A stretch of 64,000 nucleotides of DNA, from positions 3,100,001 through 3,164,000 of the forward strand of contig JAUIZM010000016.1 of the NCBI GenBank assembly GCA_030848705.1. The letters run 5' to 3'. Every line of letters begins with the position of its first letter. Within the stretch, counting starts at the first letter, position 1. Below, in pieces: positions 1 through 10,770 of this stretch. Made by a program: the position numbers and the translations under genes. This DNA comes from Heracleum sosnowskyi. Lineage: Eukaryota > Streptophyta > Magnoliopsida > Apiales > Apiaceae. The notes under the pieces are model-generated. The model had not been told where the DNA came from. It made no database searches and was given only the letters and a program-made list of their open reading frames with translations.

Positions 1-163
1 TAGCAATAAATTTTCAATGTATTTAAATGCTCTATTTGATTGGAGTGAAAATTAGCTGAGATATGATTTATAAATATTTCAGTATTTTACTGCATATTTT
101 TCTAAATCATATTTGTGTTTGGAATTGTGAGCTTTTAAGACATCTCTGTATAGGTGATTTTAA

Positions 164-540
164 GAGTTCACGGCATAGTTCACAGTAAACAGACCTATAT
201 CGCAAACTGTCAAAGTTGTGAGACTTCGCGATATAGTTCAATTCTTGAGTTTGCTATCTACTTAGTGGACTTCGCGACACAAAATAACTATATCGACAAG
301 TCCCCGCACATTGACAGAATTTTGAATTAAATTGATTTTATTTTCAAAATTTTGATATATGTTTGACAAATTGATTACAATTCCAAACGAGAGTTGTCGA
401 CAAGGTATTTGTACTATATCGCAAAGTCTCCCTTAAACTCCTACCCTCTAGACTTTGCGACATAGTTCTTTTCTAGACTTTGCGACGTACTTTGAAAGAC
501 TTCACGATACAGTCTATTTTGAGACTTCACGACATTGAAA
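164..540 (+). repeat. Cluster of GACTTCGCGATATAG-type motifs in the leader of element A
   Basis: About ten degenerate copies of a 14-16-nt motif, core GACTT(C/T)(G/A)CGA(T/C)ATAG, occur in both orientations, for example near 221, 270, 413 (reverse), 453, 474, 499 and 525. Copies of the complementary form, TATGTCGTGAAGTC, crowd the LTR of the same element at 39349-39590. The cluster ends about 45 bp upstream of a TATA box. Function is unknown; an enhancer-like array is an inference. Confidence 0.75.
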
Positions 541-584
541 TAGTCTGTACATATTCATATCTCTACATCGCACTGTCTCAGTCA

Positions 585-592
585 TATAAATA
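585..592 (+). promoter_or_regulatory. TATA box, candidate internal promoter for the envelope-like gene
   Basis: TATAAATA lies about 100 bp upstream of the first ATG (694) of the envelope-like gene. The DNA between them is CT-rich like a plant 5' leader, and the repeated motif cluster lies immediately upstream. Whether it drives transcription cannot be seen from sequence. Confidence 0.45.
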
Positions 593-693
593 CTTTTTGT
601 AAACTCTTTCACACCTTTTCATCTTGTCGATTTCTCTCAATTCTCAAACCTAATTCCAAATCTTTCCCCCTCTTTTCAACCTCAAACTCAGAA

Positions 694-3600
694 ATGGCAC
701 CCAAATCTCAGACAACATCATCATCAAACACACTAGTCATACCCAAAGAAACCAATTTTCTCACTATCCCCTCTAATACTGAAGCCAATCCTAGGTACAA
801 GTGCTTTGTACGCTTTTTAAACACCTCTTACCTTCACCAAGCCCTCACAAAGAACCCCCCCTATGTATGTTGACTTACTAGAAGCTTTCTGGAGGACTGC
901 TACATGTACTATCATGGCCAAGGAGGATGGAACATCATTCACAGAGATACATTGCACTATTGGAGGAAAGCAATTGAAATTTGGGGAAAAGGAGGTAAAT
1001 GAGACTTTTGGGTTCAAGACTAAGAACCATGATGCTAAAGCTACTGATAAACAGATGGTGGAGTTTTTGGAATTCATTCACTACTCTGATACAATTGAGA
1101 TGGCCAAGTTGAATAAGAAAATTGTAAGGAGAGAGTGGTCGTATTTGTTTGATGCTCTCTAGAAGGTGTTCTTGTGCAGAAAGACAGGATGTGATCAAAT
1201 GAGCCACATTGTTGTGAAGCTTGCCTACTCTTTAGCCTACAATCAACAAATCAATGTTGGAGCAATTATCACTCGAGAACTGGCTCAAAGGTTAGGCAAA
1301 ACTCCACGTGGTAGAGGTAATGAAATTTTCTATCCTCGCTTTATTCAATGCATTTTAAATCATCTAGATAGTAAGTTGCATGAAGTAGAAGGCATAGATA
1401 CATCAAAGCCGGCTTATCCTAAGTCCATGTCCAAAGTCATTTTTGGAACATTGGACACTAGGAATCAAGTGGATGTAGTTTTGAGTGTTACTGAGCATAT
1501 GCAAGAAATATTCGAAACCCACACACTTGATAAGTCCATATATCATTCTCTTTCCTGGAAAGGGAAGGCTAAGACTGATGGAGCTACAAAGTCTAACCCA
1601 AGCCTCCCTAACCCATCCAGTCAACCATCTGCAAACACTTCTTTAGTGATTAGGGAGCCAAGTGCACCAACCTCTCAAAAGGTTGTTGTTACTAAAAAGA
1701 AGAGCAAGAAGAGAGCCATTACAGTTACTGATGATTCTGTAGATTTAGGAAGTGAGGAACCTGAGTCACAACTCACCAGACAAAAGAACAAATCCAAACA
1801 AGTAGCCTCCACTGAATCCTCCCAACAGGATTTAGATGTGTTAAAAGGGGTACACCTGTTACTATCAGTGGCCTCTCAACAGGTCACTGGTATTGAAAAG
1901 AGTAGTCTCCCCACTACAATCTGTAAAGAGTCTGCACAGAGTCAAGAACTCACTCTTGACTCAGGAGAACAACAAGGTGGTACTACACTGAGTGGAGAGC
2001 ACATCACACTTGAAACTCCTCCTATTTCTCAGGGGGAGTTGCCAAAATCCAATCTAAACCCCACTTCTTTCTCAGAATCTCAAGATGCAAATATTTCTTC
2101 TCAACAGGAGAGTCATTCTCATGACAATCCTGCCTTTGATCATTCACATTTTGAATCTGTGAATGAGCCCACTTCAAGTGACATGGTGCATGACACTGTG
2201 CTCACCACCCAGGACATACATTTAGTTGGTCAGGAAATGCATGCTGGGGCATATTCTAATGACACAAACAAAAACACAGAGGTTTCACCAGTTTTTACTG
2301 GAGACTTTGTGCCAAATTCTCCAATCCTTAGGGACTTGGAACTGCCTTCACAGGCACATAGAGATGATGCTGTAACTCATCCCATTTCAATGGAGACAAC
2401 ATCATACTCTACAGACATTCCAAGGTTGGAGGAGAGTCAAACATCTTTCATTCCTGTTGTAGAATCTTCATCTGCAACAGAGGTGCCTAGCACTAGCTCT
2501 AACATGGCTCATGCCACCTTGTCACAATGGCTGGAGTCTGTGCACCATGACAGACCTTCAGGATCATCACCCGTGCCCTCTTTATTGACGGAAAAAGCCC
2601 TCCAAAGCTTAAATGTGGCACAGATTGATGAGTTCTAAAAAATAACTCAACATCTTCTTACAGCAAGTCTCCCCAACAAGGATTATGAGGCCATTCTTCT
2701 ATGTCACAAGGAGGATGTTGAAGCTCAGAAAGAAAAGATCATTGATGAAGCCCAACAGGATGGAAATGTGGATGCCTGGTTGGATGCTAAGAGAACAGTG
2801 AAGCTTAAGGATGCTCTTGCATTTCTCAGGGAAGACTATCTCACATCTTTGGGGTCAAATGCCAAAAGTCTGTCTCCTGCAGAAGTGTATGATGCAGTAA
2901 ACGAGGTGTACAAGAATTAACTCAAGGCTCTGCACTATCTTGGGAAAGGTCTTCAATCAGAAATCTCCTCAATCAAGGAAGAAACATATCAATCTCTGAC
3001 CAAGCTGAAGAATACTTATCTTTCTGATTTTCCCAAGGTGGATGGCATCCTAAAGGAGGTTCAGAAAACTGCTCAACATGTCACTAAGATGGACTGCACC
3101 CTAGCCTTGGTTACTGATAATCTCAAGAAGCTCTCTACCAAGCTAGAAAATCAGGTGCAATCCAACATCAACTCCAACTCTATGCTCTCAGTGATGTGGA
3201 AGAACCAGTATGGAGATAAACTGGTAGATGAAGTTCCTCTCTCTAACATCAACAAGTTTGAATTCTCAAGGCTCAAAGATCAATCCCTCAATTCCTTCAG
3301 ATCTGAGCACTTGTTCTCCAAGGTTGACAAGCTGGAAAGAGAGGTGGCTGAGCTTAAGTCTGAAAACAAAGGGCTCAATCAATCTTTGGAGCAGCTCAAC
3401 TCTAAGCTGGATGACCAAAGCAATGCAACTTCAAACATTCTGCTAGTCCAGAAACAGATGATGACTGCAATGATAAAGCACATGAACCTTCCAATCCCTG
3501 GTGAAGCCCAAGGCAACTCTTCTGATACCAAGCCTAAGGGGAGAATGAAAAGGAAAGCCTTATCTTAAAGAAGAAAGGGGGAGCCTCAGCTAAATAGAAG

Positions 3601-4658
3601 GGAATATTTATTGAAGAAAAAGCTCTAAAGCTAGTCACCTTTCCTACAGTAGAGATCACCAACAAAGATGGTCAAAAGAGCACTGTCACTTCCACCTACT
3701 ATCCTGGCACAATGAATATGGATGCTAGTGTTCCTTCAACCATATCAACTGCTCAACCTATAAAGGTAAACATTGTCACAGAGGCCAAGCTACAGGAAGT
3801 TGCAAACTCAAATATCTATCATGATAAAGCCTTCCTGGAGTTTCTGAAAGCCACTAAAGCCAGTGTAGATGATCACACCCTGAACTACAGACACAAACTC
3901 AAGGAAGAAATCAAGTACTTCACAGTGGTAGTCAGGAAGGTAAAAGAAGCCTATCTAAGTGAGATAATCATGATTTCCAAAGACAATTGCATATGGCATT
4001 TGTACTTTGAATCTCTAGAGAAGCTAAAATACACTGAAATAGATACAATTCTGGACCTGCTTGAGAAGAAATGGGCAAACACCAAAAGACTATATGATGT
4101 GCTTCAAAGAGATCAACCCTTAAGGCTGCCTGAAGTGATCACAAATCCAAGGACAGTAATCTTCCAAAGCAGCTCAAAAGCCAATGCCACTGATCAATTG
4201 GTAATTCCTACTCACATGGAAATGAAGAACAAAGACAAAATCATTCAGGTTATTCAAATACTGAAAGCAAAAAGGGGATTCAGAACTGCAAAAAAAATTG
4301 AGACAATTCAAATTCTACAGTCATTTCTAACTTTTGGCAGAATACCTGAATTAGCAAAAGGAAGGAGTGAGAAGAGGGAAGACAAAGAAGATGAAGACAA
4401 AAGTGGTAGGAGAAGAAGTCACCACAAGAGTGATAAGGATGGAAAGAGAGTGAGAGCAGCAGGAGCAGGTCATCAAAGAAATCCAAAGATGCTGAGAATG
4501 ACAAGAAATATGTTCATGGAAAAAGGGAGGCTGAGAAGAGGAAGAGTGGAAATCAGCAAGCCAAGGACATTGCTAGCAGTATTTTAACCACAAAACAAGA
4601 CTCTAAGTCTAGGGTGGATACTGTTAGTAATGATCCACCAAAATCTGCAACTAAGGAT
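694..4658 (+). pseudogene. Envelope-like gene of Sirevirus A, part 1 (decayed)
   Basis: The ATG at 694 opens a frame resembling the envelope-like ORF that follows pol in many Sireviruses. An N-terminal conserved block contains YVDLLEAFW and, later, YPRFIQCIL (about 790-1370). A Ser/Thr/Pro-rich stretch follows (1580-2600), then coiled coil (about 2990-3450) and a Lys/Glu-rich part. Lesions: a frameshift in a C7 run (855-861), TAG at 1160, TAA at 2636 and 2918, a frame change with TAA at 3566, and further shifts before 4587. Codons between lesions still read as protein, so decay is moderate. The gene stops at the AGGAT target site and resumes at 27403 and 37996. An envelope function for such proteins is unproven in plants. 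Confidence 0.75.
4654..4658. repeat. Target-site duplication AGGAT, left copy
   Basis: AGGAT directly precedes the first TGTAAC of the triple-LTR array and is repeated exactly at 27398-27402, after the last LTR. No such copy lies at the internal LTR joints, so the whole array behaves as one insertion. Confidence 0.95.
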
Positions 4659-7600
4659 TGTAACAGCCCCAAATCCGGGGTCGGGGATCTAGGGTTGTCA
4701 CAATCCATGTACTCCTTGCCTTACCTGTATTACTCACACCATTCATAATTTACCTGTTCATGACCCCACAACATATATCTCACACACACACACACAGGTT
4801 AGAGCCTCAGAAACGACACAATACAACAACTGCGGAAACTAACTTTTATTACAATACCCAAATGTCTTGTGAATCTGTTACTGATACAATTTCTAAGTAT
4901 TGTTACATTACCCACTTAGCCTTCTGATGCTCACAATCCTCTAATACCATTCATGTCTATACATAAGTTGAATGCCAAAAGCCGTAGCCTGATTCAATTG
5001 GTTCGTACTACTCCCGGGATCACTGCTAGGAACTGTTTCTGGAAACGCCTTGCGAGGTATGTGCCGTCCCATTGGCATCCTGCTTCACTGCTATATAATA
5101 TATATAAAATAATAGCAAGAGTGAGCTATAGCTCAGCAAGGTAATGAGAGTATGGCATAATTCTGCCTTTAATTCAACCCAGAAATAAAGCGGGTATAAG
5201 ACAATAACTTGTCAAAATATCTTGATACTGAAATCATTTTCTTATCGGAATGTATTCCAAAAATAGTACCATTGTGGTATTTCAAATATCATTTCATAAT
5301 ACTCTGCAACTTTCAATGTTTATACTATGAACAAAGTTCTAGTATAGTATAAAAGATGAAATAACAAGATACTCAGTATATCCTTTCTGTAAAATATCTG
5401 CTATATAAAATATAAGCAGACTATCAACATATACTTGAAAGATGAAGTTATAAGGAAATTCAATATAAGGTTTCCATAACCCAAAATCCACTTATACATA
5501 TATATCCTTAATCAGGTTTTATCAGAGTCATAACTCATAAAATAAAAGATGAAGTTATAGGAATTTCCAAATATCATCTTTCATATCAAACATTTACCTC
5601 ATATCATATTCTGGAAATAAAGATAAGGCAAAATATTTCCAATCCGCTTTCTGAACTTGAATAAACTTGCATGAACTGGAATAAACTTGAGTAACTTTTC
5701 TTTTCTGGAAACTTGCTTAGAACATGATCATTCATGAATAACTTGCATAAAACTTTCTCTTTCATGGATGGTGAACTCTAGCTGGAGATTCTAGGCGACA
5801 GGGATACCTCTACGATGATCAGTCGTAAGGCAACTCCCCACTGCTGTTTTTCTACGTAGAAGGGAAAATAGGGCAGACGCTAACTGACCTACCTCCCCGC
5901 CAATCGGTTGTAGGGGGAAGTGCATACCCATTCCTTAGGGGTACCCATTTCTTAGGGGCCTCCGATACTCTTCTCTCATCCTACGGTCGGGCACTATCTG
6001 ATAATCATCTAAGGGAAGAACAGACCCGCTCATAGACTGCTGGTCTATGCGTAATTCCCTTAGGGGACAGGTCGCCACTCAGTCCCTTACACATTCTCCG
6101 AGTTCGAGAATATCCATAAATTTGAAACATCAAGTTCCTTTCCCTTGTTCCCCAAGTATACGACTCCACAAAGTAGTCATATCTGGTTGGAAAGGAAAAT
6201 TCACCCATATTTCCCAAGCTGATGCTTGTTCATGGATACAACTGATTTCACTGCTTTTACTCCTCGAGTCTTGAAGGAGTATTCAAATCATTTTTGATAG
6301 TTGGATACAAAGCTGGTGAAGGAGTAGTTTCAAAAAGGTTTAGGACCGGGCAGTCCACTTGAAACAACCATAAAATCTCGAGAAAGGTCCCTTGCATTTG
6401 TAGTTTGAGCGAACATTTAAGTCTTTCTGAATATAGACTTAAACGGAAAATAGATTTTGGGAACCTTCTCTATTTATAATAACAATTGACTGAAATATAC
6501 TTTATTAGCTATCTAGGGTTTAAAATAGTTTTCACAAAATACTTCCTTAAGAAGTAGGGATTTAAATAATTAATGCAAACTATATTTAATAAAGAATATT
6601 TATTTAGAAATAATTTCTAAATACTTTCTTAACAAAAGGGTAGATAATACTATTCATCATATATTTAAAATATATACCCTTAATAGATTAATTGTAATAA
6701 CACAATAAAATAACCCTAGATAGCAACTGATACCATTCTTAGTATGTAAAAAATAAGTATAGAGAATATATAATATATCTCTAGATAACAACTGATACCA
6801 TTCCCGGTCCGTCGTTTAAATACTGAGTATATATCTCCCCTACTGAGGGTTTTCTTAACATCTCAGCTCAAAAAAATTACTGCTATAACCATAGCTTATA
6901 AGCTCAACTCAGATCAATAACTTTTACTTAGCATCATACGTATCGTTTCGAAATCATGAACACCTAACATATAACTCAATATCTTTTATTATCACAACAA
7001 TAATAGTTTATAGAAGCATAGGTTTGAAAACTTGTATGCATCTATCATATGCATATATTACGTCTCAACATTTTTAGTACCATTACATCTATATACGATG
7101 TAAGGTTTGAAAACATGCATAATATCATATTGTATGCATCATTAGTATAATTAATGGAAAACATAGCATGGAATAAGCAAACTGCATCTAGTGTATGCAT
7201 ACTTCAAAATATGGTTTTAGAAACTTGCACGATACTTGGAACAAAGAATATATATATAGATATATTTTTGAATCAACAAGTATTAAACATTCGAAAATAT
7301 GCCCACTCTAATAATAGAGTAAGGTTTAGTAAACTTGCCTGATGCTCGAGAGGTGATAGGGCTCCTGACCATGTCGAACAATCTAGACAAAGTCAAACGA
7401 AAGCACACGGTTAATCCCCTCGATAAACCACTTATAACTCAATGCTTAAACACGTAAGCGAAACACAACCAAGGAATTACTAACTCGTTATAGGCTCATA
7501 CTAAGTCCATGTTATCTGTTAAATGCTTATATCATAAGTTTGGTTCGAAATCCATCCTCAAATCCAAGTTATACTTAACCATTTGGAACCTTGGTTTTTA

Positions 7601-9550
7601 AGTCTCGCTCTTAGTGGTTTTCACTTGCGCGCCCTCGACTAAAACATTTTTATAAAATCGAAAAATAATCTTTTTAATCCGAATCGTTTTCGTGAGCCTT
7701 CCTAACTGTCTCTAGTATTATTTATCAAAGTTTCACATTTTAATATGGCTCCGAAGTGGTCCAAATATATCCTCAAAGTTGCTGAACAGAGATGAGTCAT
7801 TCTTCCGAATGGCGTTTACTAAAACTCACTTTTCTCCTAAACCGTAAATTGTAACGGCATGATTCTTGCGCTCACGTAAACTAGAAACAAACCTCTACAC
7901 ACTCATGTTCCTCACTGAACCAAAAGAGGCAGTTAAGTTTCCGGACTCTAGGCAGTTTTTAGAGTTAACGGGAATCGGGCATTACGACGGCTATAATCGT
8001 AACGTTTTCCATTTTCAAAACATACTCAAATCAATACCAAACAATCCCAAACTCACCATCCACTTTATACACCCTCCACTCAGTCAAATCCTCCATGAAT
8101 AATCACAATAAATTCATAACCCATTCTCCAAACTCAACCAACAATTCATCTAATTACTTAATCATGCTCTTAACTTTACATAACATCAAAACCATTTCAA
8201 AACTCATATCAAACTCAAAGGGGCAGAGGTTTATACCTTCCTCCAAGCTTGCTTTCTGCCATACTCCTGATGTAGCCTTAGATTCTTGCTTAATACAACC
8301 TTTGGAAGCTACAAACTCATTATCAAAACAAAACAAAACAAGATACAAGTTACTATTCATCATCTTCTCCAACTGTTAATCACTGAATCGAATGGGTAAA
8401 ACACAGAGGTGAAGCGAGCTCTTACCATGGTTGCATAGAGCTTCGATTTGAGTGGTGGATCGCCAAAAACCGCCGAGAGAAACTCAAGTTATGATCAATT
8501 CTTTCTCCACCATTTTCCTCCTCTCTCTCTCTCTCGGGTTTTCTCTCCAAAAAGGGGAAGAATTCTTCTTTTTCTTTTCTTATTTGACTACTAAAAGTGC
8601 TGATATTTTGTGGTTAAAAGGGGTGAGTCATCACCTTTAGTGCTTAGTCAGTGGACACGTGTCGCACATGCACGAGTTGGATAAAGTAGCTTTACTGATT
8701 CGTCTCCTTTCACATGGATGATCCAAATGTTGCATTCTCGAATTAATCTTGTTACATGTTACTTCCATGTCTATATTTAATCCTGTAAATATTGTCTTAC
8801 TTCTCTTGAAACGATTCAAAATATTTTCTAAAGGGCGAATAAAATTTTACGCGATGCTCGCAGTGAATAGTAACTATTCACTATTCACTTCAACAATCGA
8901 ATCCTTAAATCGACTTTAATAATATACTAAAATTCCAAAATGTTAAATCCTCAATTCCTCAATTTTAATATCTCATTTCTTGAATATAATAATATATAAT
9001 TCGCTGCCCGGTCAAATACTATTCCAAAATAAAATTTGGAATTTCTGAATTCCGATCATCTTTGAATTCACTTATTTACTCCGTAGATCACTAATATGAC
9101 TTCGGAATATCCACACTACGTCTCGTACATAGGTGGCATGAAAAACTTTGTTAATCCTCAAAATCACTATTCATCCACAATCTTGTAGATCAATATCAAT
9201 TCCAACGTTTCTTGTACTTAGAAAATGTTCTAGTGCTTTCTCAGGCATACTCTATCTTGTTTACGGAGTTGTCGGATGCATAACAGATATCGATTTGGAT
9301 GACATGAAAATACTTTTCGTTCTCGGAATATTATATTCCCATTTTCCAGATAGATTGTTCTTATTTAGATGGTCAGTCCATCCCTTCTATTCACAAAGTA
9401 CTTGTAACTGAAATCCATATTCATTTTATAATCTTGAATCTCAAAATCATTAACACATTGTGGTTGCAACCACTAATCATTCATATATTCACTGATGCAC
9501 TTTATCATAAAAAAAAAATTTAATTCTACCGAAAATTTTGGGTTCTTACA
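4659..9550 (-). repeat. LTR 1 of the LARD-like array (4892 bp)
   Basis: Plus-strand ends are TGTAACAGCCCC and GGGTTCTTACA, giving TGTAA/TTACA inverted termini. It differs from LTR 2 at about ten substitutions and one CT-repeat length. Small reading frames inside it (for example near 4953, 7154 and 8095) recur in all three LTRs only because the DNA is repeated; they show no protein-family similarity. A CA repeat lies near 4782 and a near-palindrome GTGAATAGTAACTATTCAC near 8870. Confidence 0.93.
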
Positions 9551-9563
9551 TTCTCCCCTCCTT
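9551..9563 (-). other. Polypurine tract, internal region 1
   Basis: The minus strand reads AAGGAGGGGAGAA immediately before the TGTAAGAACC start of LTR 1. This is the expected plus-strand primer position. An identical copy lies at 18469-18481. Confidence 0.85.
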
Positions 9564-9990
9564 AAAAGGATTCCGTCCCGGAATCTGTCTGAATCAAATG
9601 GTGGTATTTCTCTAGTAATTCACCCTCTAGCTCTCAATTTGATTCTTCCACGTTATGATTTTGCCACATAACTCTGACGAACTTGATGACCTTGTTTTGG
9701 AGCACCTGTTCCTTTTTGATCTAATATTCCATTGGTTGCTCCACATAGGGTAAGTCTGGTTGCATATCCACATGCTCGAATTCCACTATATGCTTAGCAT
9801 TTGACTTGTATGGTCTTAGCATCGAAACATGAAACACGTTGCGGTCTTGTTGCAGATTCGGGTTAGTGCTAGTTCGTATGCTAGCCTTACGATTCGCCTT
9901 AAAATCTCAAACGGTCCAATGTATTTAAGACTCAGCTTTTCTTTCTCTCTAATTCTCATTACTTCTTTCCATGAAAATACCTTCCGCATT
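9564..9990 (-). pseudogene. Integrase C-terminus and chromodomain-like tail (relic), copy 1
   Basis: On the minus strand, the segment LKYIGPFEILRR matches the integrase C-terminal GKLSPRYIGPFEIL block of chromoviruses. It is followed by a VFHVSMLRKY-like part and a tail with KVIKFVRVMWQNHNVEE, which corresponds to the chromodomain-like end of Tekay/Del-type integrases. Two in-frame stops (near 9718 and 9632) and frame changes make it non-functional. It ends just before the purine tract, as expected for the pol terminus. Confidence 0.75.
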
Positions 9991-10009
9991 ACAAATCTCT
10001 GACCTCATA

Positions 10010-10093
10010 CTCTCTATCTTATTTGTACAGAAATACACCAGCATAAACTTGCTTGTCATTCATCAACATGCCATTTAGCTTATCCATAGCAGT
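10010..10093 (-). pseudogene. Captured poly(A)-binding protein gene fragment, copy 1
   Basis: Twenty-eight minus-strand codons include KLNGMLMNDKQVYAG, close to the KLNGMLLNDKQVYVG end of the second RRM of plant cytoplasmic poly(A)-binding protein. The following residues also fit, with one stop where the host protein usually has Gln. The fragment sits between two pieces of integrase (a RQRKYAD-like block before it and a YEVRD-like block after it), so it interrupts pol. It is too short to fold as an RRM. I read it as transduplicated host exon sequence. Confidence 0.7.
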
Positions 10094-10141
10094 ATTATCT
10101 CTATGCTCGCGGGCTTAGTCCGCATACTTTCTCTGTTTGTC

Positions 10142-10357
10142 TTAGTTGTCACTAGCCGCTTGTTGGTGAAATATTTTGTCTTTCCAGTTTGTTGGGTTAA
10201 CTTGAGTTTCGTGTAAAATCTCATCCTTTAATTCCTGATCATTCGGAATCCATCTCTGTCTCATTTTAATTAAGGTATCGGCCACCATATTGGCCTTCCC
10301 CGGATGGTAGTGTATCTCACAATCGTAATCCTTGGTCAACTCTAGCCATTTCTTCAT
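10142..10357 (-). pseudogene. RNase H C-terminal remnant of gypsy pol, copy 1
   Basis: A 71-residue open stretch contains LELTKDYDCEIHYHPGKANM followed by VADTL. That is the conserved end of Ty3/gypsy RNase H, normally YHPGKANVVADALSRK. The bulk of the RNase H domain is deleted, so reverse-transcriptase sequence almost abuts this piece. No catalytic carboxylates remain. Confidence 0.8.
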
Positions 10358-10369
10358 TTCATGTTATCT

Positions 10370-10770
10370 ACTATCACGGATAACTCAAAGCCACTTCATC
10401 ACATTCCAGAAAATTTGTGGGTGCATTAGTCAACCCAAAATAACTTCGCTGAACACTCGAAGTGTCTATTCCTAGTACGAATCGCAGTCTTGGGTATATC
10501 CTCAGATTTAACTTCCCACTGGTGATACCCAGTTCTTAAATAAATTTGGAAATACACAGCGTTCTTCCGCTGATCAAACAATTATTTACAAGGGTACCTA
10601 TTTTCCATGTCGAACTCATACAACCCTCGAGGTTCGATACAAAATCTTGTGCTAACAACACCGGGCTCTCCATGGTGCTACACTGGGTCTTATTACACCT
10701 TTATACAGCAACTCTTGTAACTGAGTCACTAACCCTTTCATTCCCATTATACTCTGAATACTCGGTCACA
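10370..10770 (-). pseudogene. Reverse transcriptase remnant of gypsy pol, copy 1
   Basis: Minus-strand fragments in order are ELLYKGVIRPSVAPW, a degenerate core with FCIEPRGLYEFDMENRYP, then LRTGYHQWEVKSEDIPKTA and a broken FGLTNAP. These are consecutive motifs of the gypsy RT N-terminal half. The YxDD box and thumb are deleted. At least three frame changes or stops lie within it. Confidence 0.75.

Noticed and set aside
855..861. C7 run as certain biological frameshift
   Set aside because: It shifts the frame, but a homopolymer length error cannot be excluded; the gene is dead anyway from other stops.
4953..8640. Small reading frames recurring in all three LARD-like LTRs
   Set aside because: They are conserved only because the LTRs are near-identical repeats; no family motifs, and several lack an ATG start.
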